This document shows positions 23,032-31,172 of a stretch of 50,094 nucleotides of DNA, one piece after another. This stretch comes from Planctomycetota bacterium (GTDB lineage Bacteria; Planctomycetota; UBA1135; GCA-002686595). Below the pieces are notes generated by a model, which saw only the letters and a program-made list of their open reading frames with translations, was not told the DNA's origin and did not search any database. Each line of letters opens with the position of its first letter. Positions within the stretch are counted from its first letter, which is position 1. The translations under genes and the position numbers were made by a program. The stretch lies in NCBI GenBank assembly GCA_016220085.1, contig JACRIN010000007.1:1-50094 (forward strand), in the 5' to 3' direction.

Positions 23032-26000
23032 ATGCTGTTCTCCCGTCTCGCGCTCCTCGCACCGCTCGTCCTGTTCACCGTCGCAGCGCGCGACGCCGCC
23101 CAAGCTCCGACGACCCCGCTCGATGCTGGGTCGCAAGCCGCACCGCAAACTCCGCCGGCGAAGCCCAACGGCGGAAAGGGTCAGGGCGCCAACGCGGGGA
23201 ACCAGCCCGGCGCGAACGCGCCGAACGCACCAGGCGCGAACGCGCCGACTGGCCCCGGCGCGCAACAACCGGGCGCGCCCGGCGCGGGCAAACCGCGCGG
23301 CGGCGGCGCGGCGAAGGGCGCCGCTCCTGCGGGCGGAGCGCAAGTGCCCGCGACGTCGCCGGCTGCTCCCGGCGCGCAAGCGCCCGCCGGAACCGGCGCG
23401 CAAGCGCCTGGCGGAACCGGCGCGCAAGCGCCTGGCGGAACCGGCGCGGCTCTCGATCCGCAAGCTCCGGCACAACCGAAGCCCGTTCCCGAGGAGCCGA
23501 AGCCGCCGCGCGAGCTCAAGACGCTGACGCCGACCCGATGGATGGTGCTCGAAGCGACCGACACGAGCGGCCGCCGTCCGTTCCGGCCCGACGCGGTCTT
23601 CGCGAGGTACCTCGCGTTCCCCGGCGCGGCGACGCCGACGCCTGACGACGTGCTCGTTGGCGAAACCGGTGTCGAGCAACGCTGGCAGCAGCGCGAGCCG
23701 GTCGAAGGCGCGCTGCAAGGCGACTTCGGCTACGCGTTCACGACTCTCGAGCTCGAGGAGAACGGGGTCTGGATCGCGCAGTTGAACGGCGCGTCGAGCT
23801 TCTTCGTCAACGGCATCGGCTTCGTCGGCGACGGCTACGACTACGGGTTCGGCGGCGTGCCGATCGCGCTCAAGAAGGGGCCGAATCACATCTTCGTCCG
23901 CGGGCGCCGCGGCGATGTGCGCTTCCTGCTGCGCGAGCCGGAGGCTCCGGTGATGTTCGCGGGTTGGAGCAGCGTGCAGCCCGACCTCGTCGCCGGCCGC
24001 GACGTGCCGTTCGACGAGTTCGGTTCCGTGTTGATGATCAACGCGACGCAAGAAACCACGCGACCGATGGACATGTCGCTCGCCAGCGGCGACGGATACT
24101 TCAAGGAGCGCAAGTTCCCGGTCGCGCCGATGGGGCCGCTCTCGATCCGCACCGCGTTTTTCACGCTCGATCGCAAGGCCGCGCCGGCGCCGAACGAGAA
24201 GCCCAATCGCCATGCGGTGACGTTGTGGCTCTCTCCGCGCGGCGGCAAGCCCTTCACGAGCCAGCGCCTGACGATCGAGGTCAAGGACGCGACCTCCGCG
24301 CGCCGCGCGACGTTCGATTCGTTGATCGAAGGCTCGATCCAATCGTTCGCGGTGCTCCCGCCGACCGATGCGAGCGCGCGCGACTCGGCGGTGGTGCTCT
24401 CGCTGCACGGCGCGAGCGTCGAGGCGCTCGGCCACGCGCAGTCCTACTCGGCGAAGCCCGGGATGTGGCTCGTCGCGCCGACCAATCGCCGGCCGTACGG
24501 CTTCGACTGGCAGGATTGGGGCCGCGAGGACGCGTACGAGGCGCTCGCCGCCGCGCTCGAGCTCTCCGGCGCCGATCCGGCGCGCGTGTTCGTCACCGGG
24601 CACTCGATGGGCGGTCACGGCACGTGGCACCTCGGAGCAACCGATCCGTGGCGTTTCGCCGCGCTCGCCCCGAGCGCCGGTTGGTCGAGCTTCGACACGT
24701 ACGGCGGTCGACCCGAGGGCCAACTCGCGTGGCTGTGGCGCGCGGCGGACGCGAGCTCGCGCACCGAGGACCTGATCGCGAACCTGCGCTCGACGCCGAC
24801 GTACATCTTGCACGGCGACGCCGACGAAAACGTGCCCGCCAAGGAAGCGCGCGATCTCGAGGCGCTGCTGGTCGGCGCCGGCGGGCGACCGAGCTCGCAC
24901 TACCAGACCTCGGTCGGTCACTGGTGGGACGGCGATGCGTCCGCGGGCGTCGACTGCGTCGATTGGCCTGGCATCTTCGAGTTGTTCGCGGCGACGCCGG
25001 CGCGCGTGCTCTCGCCGCAGTTCGATTTCGTTTGCGCCGATCCTTCGGTCAACGCGACCTACGGACCGTTCGTGCTCGATCAGCCGCTCGAGTACGGCGC
25101 TCGATTGCGCCTGGTCGGAACGTGGCGCGCCGACGAGGGTGTGCTCGCGCTCGAGACGACCAACGTGCGACGCCTGCGCGTCGACTTCGCGACGATCGAG
25201 TCGGTCGGCGTGCGCGTGAAGTCGTTCGTGATCGACGGACACGTCGTCGACGTCTGGAACGATCTGCGCGTCGCGCAGATCGGCGATCCGACGTGGTTCG
25301 TGCGCGAGAGCGAGAGCTGGGCGCAAGACGCCGCGCGCGGCCGCGTCGCTCTCGCGTCGACGTGGCGCGCGTATTCGGTCGAGGGCTTGCCCCGTTACGA
25401 CGGCGAGAAGAGCTCGGAGACCAGCGGCCCCTTCAAGCGCGCGTTCGCCCGTCACTTCGCGCTCGTCTACGGCACCGGCGGCTCACCGCAGGAGAACAAG
25501 GCTCTCTACGAGCGTGCGCGCTGCGACCAACAGGTCTGGTGGTATCGAGCGAACGGCACGCCCGCGTTGCTCTCGGACAAGGATTTCCTCGCGGACGAGG
25601 CGCGCAAGGATCGCCCGGTCCGCAACGTGATCCTCTACGGCAACTCGCGCACGAACCAAGCGTGGTCGACGGTGGTGCCCGCGGACGCGCCGATCCGTGT
25701 GCGCCCCGGCTCGATCGAACTCGGCGCGCAGCGCTGGACCGGCAGCGATCTCTCCGCGCTCTTCGTCCTGCCGCGCGCCGACGCGAAGCGCGACCGTCCG
25801 CCGTACCTGCGCGATCCCGCGCTCGATCCGAAGCTCGCGCACGAAGTGCCCGCCTGGCCGTTGGTCGGCGTCGTCGCGGACACCGGGCTCGCCGGCATCC
25901 GCGTGGGCTACCAACTGAGTCCGTTCGTTTCGGGCGTCGGCTATCCCGACTACGCGGTGTTCTCGAGCGAGGTTTCGCATTCCGGTGACGGTGGGGTGCT

Positions 26001-26088
26001 CGCCGCCGGTTGGTTCGACCACCGTTGGCGTTTGCAGCCTGGTGGTTTCTTGCGTGCGAGTGCGGTCGCGGGCGAAGCCTCTCGCTGA
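23032..26088 (+). CDS. Secreted prolyl-oligopeptidase-type alpha/beta hydrolase
   Basis: The 1018-residue product has a signal peptide (MLFSRLALLAPLVLFTVAA), then a low-complexity Gly/Ala/Pro/Asn/Gln linker to about residue 160 that includes three 8-residue GAQAP(A/G)GT units. A beta-rich region (165-430) leads to an alpha/beta hydrolase domain of the S9 peptidase/esterase type: nucleophile elbow VFVTGHSMGGHGTWHLG (Ser near 524), acid in YILHGDADENVP, and His in VGHWWDGD. The remaining 350 residues are another beta-rich domain of unknown role. The catalytic triad looks complete. Length and the tail are larger than a simple esterase. It may cleave peptides or polysaccharide esters outside the cell. 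It has its own promoter and a short element after it. Confidence 0.87.
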   Translation: MLFSRLALLAPLVLFTVAARDAAQAPTTPLDAGSQAAPQTPPAKPNGGKGQGANAGNQPGANAPNAPGANAPTGPGAQQPGAPGAGKPRGGGAAKGAAPAGGAQVPATSPAAPGAQAPAGTGAQAPGGTGAQAPGGTGAALDPQAPAQPKPVPEEPKPPRELKTLTPTRWMVLEATDTSGRRPFRPDAVFARYLAFPGAATPTPDDVLVGETGVEQRWQQREPVEGALQGDFGYAFTTLELEENGVWIAQLNGASSFFVNGIGFVGDGYDYGFGGVPIALKKGPNHIFVRGRRGDVRFLLREPEAPVMFAGWSSVQPDLVAGRDVPFDEFGSVLMINATQETTRPMDMSLASGDGYFKERKFPVAPMGPLSIRTAFFTLDRKAAPAPNEKPNRHAVTLWLSPRGGKPFTSQRLTIEVKDATSARRATFDSLIEGSIQSFAVLPPTDASARDSAVVLSLHGASVEALGHAQSYSAKPGMWLVAPTNRRPYGFDWQDWGREDAYEALAAALELSGADPARVFVTGHSMGGHGTWHLGATDPWRFAALAPSAGWSSFDTYGGRPEGQLAWLWRAADASSRTEDLIANLRSTPTYILHGDADENVPAKEARDLEALLVGAGGRPSSHYQTSVGHWWDGDASAGVDCVDWPGIFELFAATPARVLSPQFDFVCADPSVNATYGPFVLDQPLEYGARLRLVGTWRADEGVLALETTNVRRLRVDFATIESVGVRVKSFVIDGHVVDVWNDLRVAQIGDPTWFVRESESWAQDAARGRVALASTWRAYSVEGLPRYDGEKSSETSGPFKRAFARHFALVYGTGGSPQENKALYERARCDQQVWWYRANGTPALLSDKDFLADEARKDRPVRNVILYGNSRTNQAWSTVVPADAPIRVRPGSIELGAQRWTGSDLSALFVLPRADAKRDRPPYLRDPALDPKLAHEVPAWPLVGVVADTGLAGIRVGYQLSPFVSGVGYPDYAVFSSEVSHSGDGGVLAAGWFDHRWRLQPGGFLRASAVAGEASR
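23371..23442 (+). repeat. Three 24-bp tandem repeats in the hydrolase linker
   Basis: Three adjacent 24-base units (23371-23394, 23395-23418, 23419-23442) encode GAQAPAGT, GAQAPGGT, GAQAPGGT. The last two are identical at DNA level, so the expansion is recent. They lie in frame in the disordered linker. Confidence 0.95.
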
Positions 26089-26125
26089 ACGCGGAGGGTC
26101 GCTCGCCAGGCGAGCCGGCGGTTGG

Positions 26126-26384
26126 GGATTCTGCCTCTCATCGCTGTGCCAAAACGGAGGGAAGACGAGCCTCGGTAGACGAACGGGACTCCGGGCGCGG
26201 GCTCACGCCGACCTCCGACCTGGGACTTGCGCGCAGGACCGGCGGTCCGGACGCGGACAGGAACGAGGTCGGAACTTCATGGCGAGTCGACCTTCCTCTG
26301 GAGTCCAACCCGCACAGACCGCACGACCTCCGCCGTGTTGGCGGAGATCGCGCGTTTTCGGCACAGCGGTGCGAGGCAGTGTCC
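26126..26384. mobile_element. Short non-coding element with terminal inverted repeats (copy 1)
   Basis: About 259 bases bounded by imperfect inverted repeats of roughly 30 bases. The left end reads CTGCCTCTCATCGCTGTGCC (26131-26150); the right end, reversed, reads CTGCCTCGCACCGCTGTGCC (from 26379 leftward), followed by GAAAACG versus AAAACG. It has no gene. An internal 7-bp hairpin, CTCCGCC-gtgtt-GGCGGAG, lies near the right end. The right 110 bases match copy 2 at 39,385-39,781 closely (GTCCAACCCGC(A/G)CAGACCGC). It fills the gap between the hydrolase and the APC permease. It behaves like a miniature inverted-repeat element; no clear target-site duplication was identified. Confidence 0.75.
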
Positions 26385-26402
26385 GGTTAGGCTCCGGGCG
26401 AG

Positions 26403-27869
26403 ATGACGAGAGTCCGCAGTGAACCTCGAAGCTCGGAGCGCGGCCTGGTACCGACGCTCGGGCTGCTCGACGTCACGCTGATCGGCATGGGCACGATCAT
26501 CGGCGCGGGGATCTTTCGCGCGCCGAGCGAGATCGCGCAGCGCATCCCGTCGGTCGAAGGCATCCTGTTGCTCTGGGCGCTCGGCGGCGTGATCGCGGTG
26601 TGCGGCGCATTGGTGTTCGCGGAGCTCGGCGGCATGTTCCCGCGCACCGGCGGCCAGTACATCTTCATTCGCGAGGGCTTCGGTCGCTTCGCGGCGTTCG
26701 CGTTCGGCTGGATCCTGCTCGCGGCGATCGTCTCCGGCGCGACCGCGTGGGTCGCCGGTGTCTTCGTCGGGCACGTGGAGAAGCTCCAACACCTCTACGC
26801 CGGCGGCGAAGCGTGGTCCGACACCACGAAGCGCCTCGCCGCCGTCGGTGTGATCGGCGCGATGACCCTGCTCAACATCCGCGGAGTCAAGCTCGGCGCG
26901 ATCGTGCAGGACCTCAGCATGGCCGCGAAGATCGGCGGCATCCTCTTGATCGTCGCCCTCGCGGTGTTCGCGGCGCCGGGCGATGGCATCGCGAGCGCGG
27001 TGAGCGCGGTGAGCACGGGGAGCACGGGGAGCACGGGGAGCACGGGGAGCACGGCGCGGAGTTCCGACGGCGGCAGCGCCGTGTTCTTCGGCGCGTCGCT
27101 CGCCGCGACCGGCGCGGCGCTTTTGCAGATCCTGTTCTCGGTCGGCGGCTGGCAGAACATCGCCGCGGTCGCGAGCGAGATCAAGGAGCCGCAGAAGAAC
27201 CTGCCGCGCGGCACATTGATCGGCACGTTCGTCGTGATCGCGCTCTACATGGCGGTCAACTGGGCGGTGCTCTCGATACTCGGCGTCGAAGCGCCCGCGA
27301 GCACGGCGACGCCCGCGGCCGATGCGGCGGGGCGAGTGGTGCCCTGGGGCGAGCCGCTGATCGCGGGCCTCGTCGCGTTGTCGACGCTCGCGTTCGTGCA
27401 AGCGATCCTGCTGGTCACGCCGCGGATCTTCTACGCGATGGCGCGCGACGGCGTGTTCTTCCGTTCCGCGGGCAAGGTGCACGCGCGTTACGGGACACCG
27501 TGGGTCGCGATCCTCGTGCAGGGGCTCTTCTCCTGCGTGCACGTCGCGTTCGGCAAGCAGCTCGACCTGCTCGAGATGGTCACCGTCTGCGACTACCTCT
27601 TCTTCATCCTCTGCGCGCTGACGTTCTTCAAGCTGCGCATCACGCGGCCGGACTTAGAGCGGCCGTACCGCGCGTTCGGCTATCCCGTGTTGCCGGCGAT
27701 CTTCCTCGTTGCGACCGTCGCGGTGCTGGTGTGGGGCGTGTCGAGCGCCCAAGGCGCGGCGGTGCTCCGAGCTGCGATCCTGCTCGGCGTTGGCGTCGTG
27801 CTCTACGTATTCTGGAGCCGCGGCGCGCCGCGCGCGGGCGGCGGCTCACCAGGTCGGACCGTGGCGTAG
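26403..27869 (+). CDS. APC-family amino acid permease
   Basis: The 488-residue product is a polytopic permease of the amino acid-polyamine-organocation superfamily with about 12 helices. Helix 1 carries the substrate-site motif GMGTIIGAGIFRAPSE (about 28-43), followed by FAELGGMFPRTGGQYIFIRE and, later, EIKEPQKNLPRGTLIG and IFYAMARDGVFFR, all typical of the family. It should import amino acids or polyamines by cation symport or exchange; specificity is unclear. A loop near residues 198-218 contains a (STG)n stretch from a 9-base tandem repeat. The ATG at 26403 follows a TAGGCT box by ten bases, so the mRNA leader is short. Its last 24 bases overlap the convergent GGDEF/EAL gene. Confidence 0.92.
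   Translation: MTRVRSEPRSSERGLVPTLGLLDVTLIGMGTIIGAGIFRAPSEIAQRIPSVEGILLLWALGGVIAVCGALVFAELGGMFPRTGGQYIFIREGFGRFAAFAFGWILLAAIVSGATAWVAGVFVGHVEKLQHLYAGGEAWSDTTKRLAAVGVIGAMTLLNIRGVKLGAIVQDLSMAAKIGGILLIVALAVFAAPGDGIASAVSAVSTGSTGSTGSTGSTARSSDGGSAVFFGASLAATGAALLQILFSVGGWQNIAAVASEIKEPQKNLPRGTLIGTFVVIALYMAVNWAVLSILGVEAPASTATPAADAAGRVVPWGEPLIAGLVALSTLAFVQAILLVTPRIFYAMARDGVFFRSAGKVHARYGTPWVAILVQGLFSCVHVAFGKQLDLLEMVTVCDYLFFILCALTFFKLRITRPDLERPYRAFGYPVLPAIFLVATVAVLVWGVSSAQGAAVLRAAILLGVGVVLYVFWSRGAPRAGGGSPGRTVA
26993..27055 (+). repeat. Seven 9-bp tandem repeats inside the APC permease
   Basis: Seven copies of a 9-base unit, two GAGCGCGGT then five GAGCACGG(G/C), keep the frame and encode an AVSAVSTGSTGSTGSTGST loop between helices. 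Identity among the last copies suggests length variation in the population. Confidence 0.95.
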
Positions 27870-29912
27870 CAGCGCACGCGTCGCGTCGACGTCGACCGGC
27901 TTCGAGAAGAGGTAGCCCTGCGCGGACTCGCAGCGCATCGCGCGCATCTGCGCGAGCTGCTCCAGCGTCTCGACGCCTTCCGCGACGACGACCATGCCGA
28001 GGTTGTGCCCGATGTCGATGATCGTGCGCGCGATCTCGGAGTTCTCGCCCTTCGTGCCGATGCCGCTGACGAACGAGCGGTCGATCTTCAGCGTGTCGAT
28101 CGGGAAGCGCTGCAGGTACGCGAGCGACGAATAGCCCGTGCCGAAGTCGTCGATCGAGAGCCGGACGCCGAGCTCGCGTAGTTGCAGCAGCATCGCACGC
28201 GCGTTCTCGGGGCGCTCCATGACGACGCTCTCGGTGATTTCGAGGCGCAGATCGCCGGGCTGGAAGCCGGTTTCGTCGAGCGTCGAGCGGATCTGACCGA
28301 CGAGGTCGGCCTGGCTGAACTGGCGACCGGAGAGGTTGACGTGCAGCGCGAAGTTGTCGCGGAAGTCGAACTCCTCGCGCCACGCTCCGACGTGGCGACA
28401 CGCCTCGGCGAGCACGAAGCGACCGATCGGCACGATCAGGCCGGTCTCCTCGGCGAGCGGGATGAAGTCGTTCGGTCGGACCAGGCCGCGCTGCGGGTGG
28501 TTCCAGCGCACGAGCGCCTCGACGCCGGAGATGCGGCCGGAGTCCAGCGACACGATCGGCTGGTAGTAGACGGTGAGCTCGGTGCGCTCGATCGCGCGAC
28601 GAAGGTCGGCCTCCATCGTCAGCAGCGCGACCGCGCGCTCGTGCATCGCGGTGTCGAAGATCGCGTACTTCGCTCGGCCGGCGGCTTTCGCGCGGTACAT
28701 CGCGGTGTCGGCGTCGCGCAGGATGTCCTCCGGGTTCTCGTAGCCCGTCGAGCTGCGCGCGATGCCGATCGAGACCGACGTGACGATCTCGTGGCCGTTG
28801 ATGTCGAACGGCGTCACCAGCTCGCGCTGGATGCGGTCGGCGACGCGCGTCGCGTCGGATTCGTCGCGGATGTCCTCGAGCAGCACCGTGAACTCGTCGC
28901 CGCCGAGGCGCGCCACGGAGTCGCCGGGCCGGAGCGAGAGCTCGAGCCTGCGCGCGGCCATCACGAGGAGCCGATCGCCGGCCATGTGCCCGAGCGAGTC
29001 GTTGACCGTCTTGAACCGGTCGATGTCGAGGAACAGCACCGCGAACTGGTAGTCCTTGCGTCGCTGCGCACGGCGCATCGCGTGCCGCAGGCGATCGATG
29101 AACAACGCGCGATTGGGCAGGTTGGTCAGCGGATCGTAGAAGGCGCGGTGGTTGAGCTGTTGCTCGGCGAGCTTGCGGTGCGTGACGTCGCTTTGCGAAC
29201 CGGCCATGCGCGTCGCGCGGCCGAGCGGATCGCGCACCGCGAGTCCGCGACACAGCACCCAGCGCCACGCGCCGGTCTTGTGGCGAATGCGGTACTCGTT
29301 CTCGAAGTGCGAAGTCAGCCCGTCGATGTGCGCGGCGACCGCGGCGCGGACGCGATCGAGATCCTCGGCGTGCACGCGCGAGAACCACTCCTCCGGCGAG
29401 TCGCCGATCTCGTCCTCGTCGTAGCCGAGCATCGTCTTCCAGCGCGGCGAGTAGTAGACGCGGTTGATCGACACGTCCCAGTCGAAGAGTCCGTCGTTCG
29501 CGGCGCGCGCAGCGAGCGCATAGCGTTCCTCGCTCTCGCGCAGCGCTTCCTCGGCGCGCGCTCTCGCCGTGATGTCGCGCAGCGAAATCAGGAACACGGT
29601 TTCGCCGGACCACACGGTTTCGAGACTGAAGAGTTCGGCGACCGCGAGTTCGCCGTCGGGTCGCCGCACGTCGATCTCCGGCGTGTCCGCGCCGTGCAGC
29701 GGGATGCCGACCGCGCGGCCGACGAGTTCGGACGCGGCGCGCCCGAACAGCCGCTCGGCCGATGGGTTCGCGTGGCGGATCATGCCCTGCAGCGAGACCA
29801 CGAGCGCGGCATTGGCGTCGCGATGGATGATCGTCTCGAGCCGGCCGTCCGGCGGGCGCGGTTCGTTGGAGCGCAGGAACGGCGTCGAGCCTTCGCCCGT
29901 CGAGTCGTTCAT
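27846..29912 (-). CDS. PAS-PAS-GGDEF-EAL cyclic-di-GMP enzyme
   Basis: The 688-residue product has, in order, a PAS domain (about 25-125), a second PAS with PAC tail (about 130-255; GLFDWDVSINRVYYSPRWK), a GGDEF domain (about 265-430) and an EAL domain (about 445-685). The cyclase motif GGDEF (337-341) is intact, and RPGD five residues before it is a proper RxxD inhibitory site. The phosphodiesterase motifs are also intact: EALVRW, NLSGRQF, DDFGTGYSS, KIDRSF and AEGVET. It could therefore make or break cyclic di-GMP. There is no membrane segment, so it is cytosolic. Its ATG overlaps the stop of the KaiB-like gene (ATGA), implying coupled synthesis, and its 3' end overlaps the permease gene by 24 bases. 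Confidence 0.95.
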   Translation of the reverse strand: MNDSTGEGSTPFLRSNEPRPPDGRLETIIHRDANAALVVSLQGMIRHANPSAERLFGRAASELVGRAVGIPLHGADTPEIDVRRPDGELAVAELFSLETVWSGETVFLISLRDITARARAEEALRESEERYALAARAANDGLFDWDVSINRVYYSPRWKTMLGYDEDEIGDSPEEWFSRVHAEDLDRVRAAVAAHIDGLTSHFENEYRIRHKTGAWRWVLCRGLAVRDPLGRATRMAGSQSDVTHRKLAEQQLNHRAFYDPLTNLPNRALFIDRLRHAMRRAQRRKDYQFAVLFLDIDRFKTVNDSLGHMAGDRLLVMAARRLELSLRPGDSVARLGGDEFTVLLEDIRDESDATRVADRIQRELVTPFDINGHEIVTSVSIGIARSSTGYENPEDILRDADTAMYRAKAAGRAKYAIFDTAMHERAVALLTMEADLRRAIERTELTVYYQPIVSLDSGRISGVEALVRWNHPQRGLVRPNDFIPLAEETGLIVPIGRFVLAEACRHVGAWREEFDFRDNFALHVNLSGRQFSQADLVGQIRSTLDETGFQPGDLRLEITESVVMERPENARAMLLQLRELGVRLSIDDFGTGYSSLAYLQRFPIDTLKIDRSFVSGIGTKGENSEIARTIIDIGHNLGMVVVAEGVETLEQLAQMRAMRCESAQGYLFSKPVDVDATRALLRHGPTW

Positions 29913-30211
29913 GATCGGCCGTTCTCCGGATGTGTGCCGAGCGCGGGCGCGAGCTCGTCGAAGCGTCCGATGATCCGTCGCTCGATGCCGCCGACGCGCG
30001 CGACCAAGGTCGGCGTCATCAACACTTCGGCGGCGGACGCCCTCGCTCCGGGTTGCAGCACGTCGACGACTTCGAGCTGCCACGCTTCGTCGCGGCGTTC
30101 CTCGACGAAGCGACGCAGCTCGCCCATCGCGCCGAGCGCGCGCCGGGAATTGCCCGCGACGTAGAGGACGAGCGATCTCTCCGCTCGCTGGGCGGCCTCG
30201 GGAGGCGTCAT
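29909..30211 (-). CDS. KaiB-like protein
   Basis: The 100-residue product (ATG at 30209-30211) matches the circadian clock protein KaiB in length and landmarks: SLVLYVAGNSRRALGAMGEL at the first strand and helix, then QLEVVDVLQPGARASAAEVL and MTPTLVARVGGIERRIIG. KaiB has a thioredoxin-like fold and in cyanobacteria switches fold to bind the ATPase KaiC; many non-cyanobacterial KaiB homologues exist without a clock. No kaiC or kaiA is in the window. Longer starts are possible (for example the ATG at 30256), but 30211 gives the family's usual size. It is the first gene of a two-gene operon with a cyclic-di-GMP enzyme, so it may modulate that protein. Confidence 0.85.
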   Translation of the reverse strand: MTPPEAAQRAERSLVLYVAGNSRRALGAMGELRRFVEERRDEAWQLEVVDVLQPGARASAAEVLMTPTLVARVGGIERRIIGRFDELAPALGTHPENGRS

Positions 30212-31172
30212 GCGCGGCTCAAGGTATGGGAAGGGGCAGGGGCCTTCAACGGGCATCAGCGTATGCTCTTCCGCCGGCGATGGGAGGGAAACCGCCGACA
30301 CGGTGGGATCCGACTCCGCAATGGGCCGGGGAGCGCCGAGAGCGCTCGCGAGCGCAGGCGAGCGCCTCCGCCGAACTCCGCAGTTCCGCGGTTCCGTGCT
30401 GTCGCCGGTGTCGATTGCGGGAGTTGGAACGGACACGTGCGCGCGAGGATCGCGGTCGATCGCCGTCCCGAGTCGGAGCTCGTCGAAGCCCTCACGCGCG
30501 AGCGCGAGCTCTGCGCCCCGCAGCAGTCCGAACGGCTTGCCATCCGCGGGTCATCGTCGATCGAGGAGGCTTGGAGCGCGCTCGGGGGGCAGTCCGATCG
30601 GGTTCGGGGCGCCTGTCACGGCCTTGCGCATCCGCACCGCTGCGGGCTCGCGTCGCGCCGCGGCTTCGTCGTCGAACGGCCGTCGATCCGCGGTCGGCCC
30701 GCCGTCCTGCGTGTGCGGTGTGTCGCTGCTCGTCGGCGAGCACGCGCACTGCGCGGTCGCACGCTGCACGCGGTGTCGCACGCTGCACGCGGTGTCGCAC
30801 GCTGCACGCGAGGACGCACGCTGCACGCGAGGACGCACGCTGCACGCGGTGTCGCACGCTGCACGCGGTGTCGCACGCTGCACGCGAGGACGCACGCTGC
30901 ACGCGAGGACGCACGCTGCACGCGAGGACGCACGCTGCACGCGAGGACGCACGCTGCACGCGGCCACGCACGCGACGTGAGCGCGCTGGTGGTCGGTCGA
31001 GAGCGTGACCTAGGCCTCGCGCGGCGCGCTCGGGCGCGCGCGAGGCTGGTCTGCGTCCCGATCGGGCAGCGCGTCGACCTCGGGTTCGCCGCGGAACCCG
31101 CGCTCGCGTGCGCCGGGCGCTATCGCTTGCCCGCGCCGGTGCGGCGCGCGGATGCGCGCGCGGGCGACGAGC
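30212..31172. other. Gene-poor kilobase with a tandem array
   Basis: This 960-base gap lies between the KaiB-like gene and the convergent end of the DUF6263-like gene. It contains the 19-base array at 30758-30966. A plus-strand frame from a GTG at 30437 is open through the array to 31354; its flanks look moderately protein-like (RIAVDRRPESELVEALTRER before, VCVPIGQRVDLGFAAEP after), but the end runs antisense into a real gene and composition is Arg/Cys-rich, so I do not call it a gene. It may be a decayed gene. Confidence 0.5.
30758..30966. repeat. Eleven 19-bp tandem repeats
   Basis: Eleven uninterrupted 19-base units share CGCACGCTGCACGCG and end either GTGT (type A) or AGGA (type B), in the order A A B B A A B B B B, then a final unit ending GCCA. 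Units of each type are identical. The order suggests a duplicated 76-base A-A-B-B block and later growth of B. Since 19 is not a multiple of 3, the array is open in several frames and codes for nothing obvious. Confidence 0.97.

Noticed and set aside
29909..30436. Longer N-terminus for the KaiB-like protein
   Set aside because: Residues before the ATG at 30211 are low-complexity and would make it much longer than any KaiB; a 100-residue product fits the family.
30758..30966. Regular short repeats resembling a CRISPR array
   Set aside because: The 19-base units are directly adjacent with no unique spacers, and no cas genes are near.
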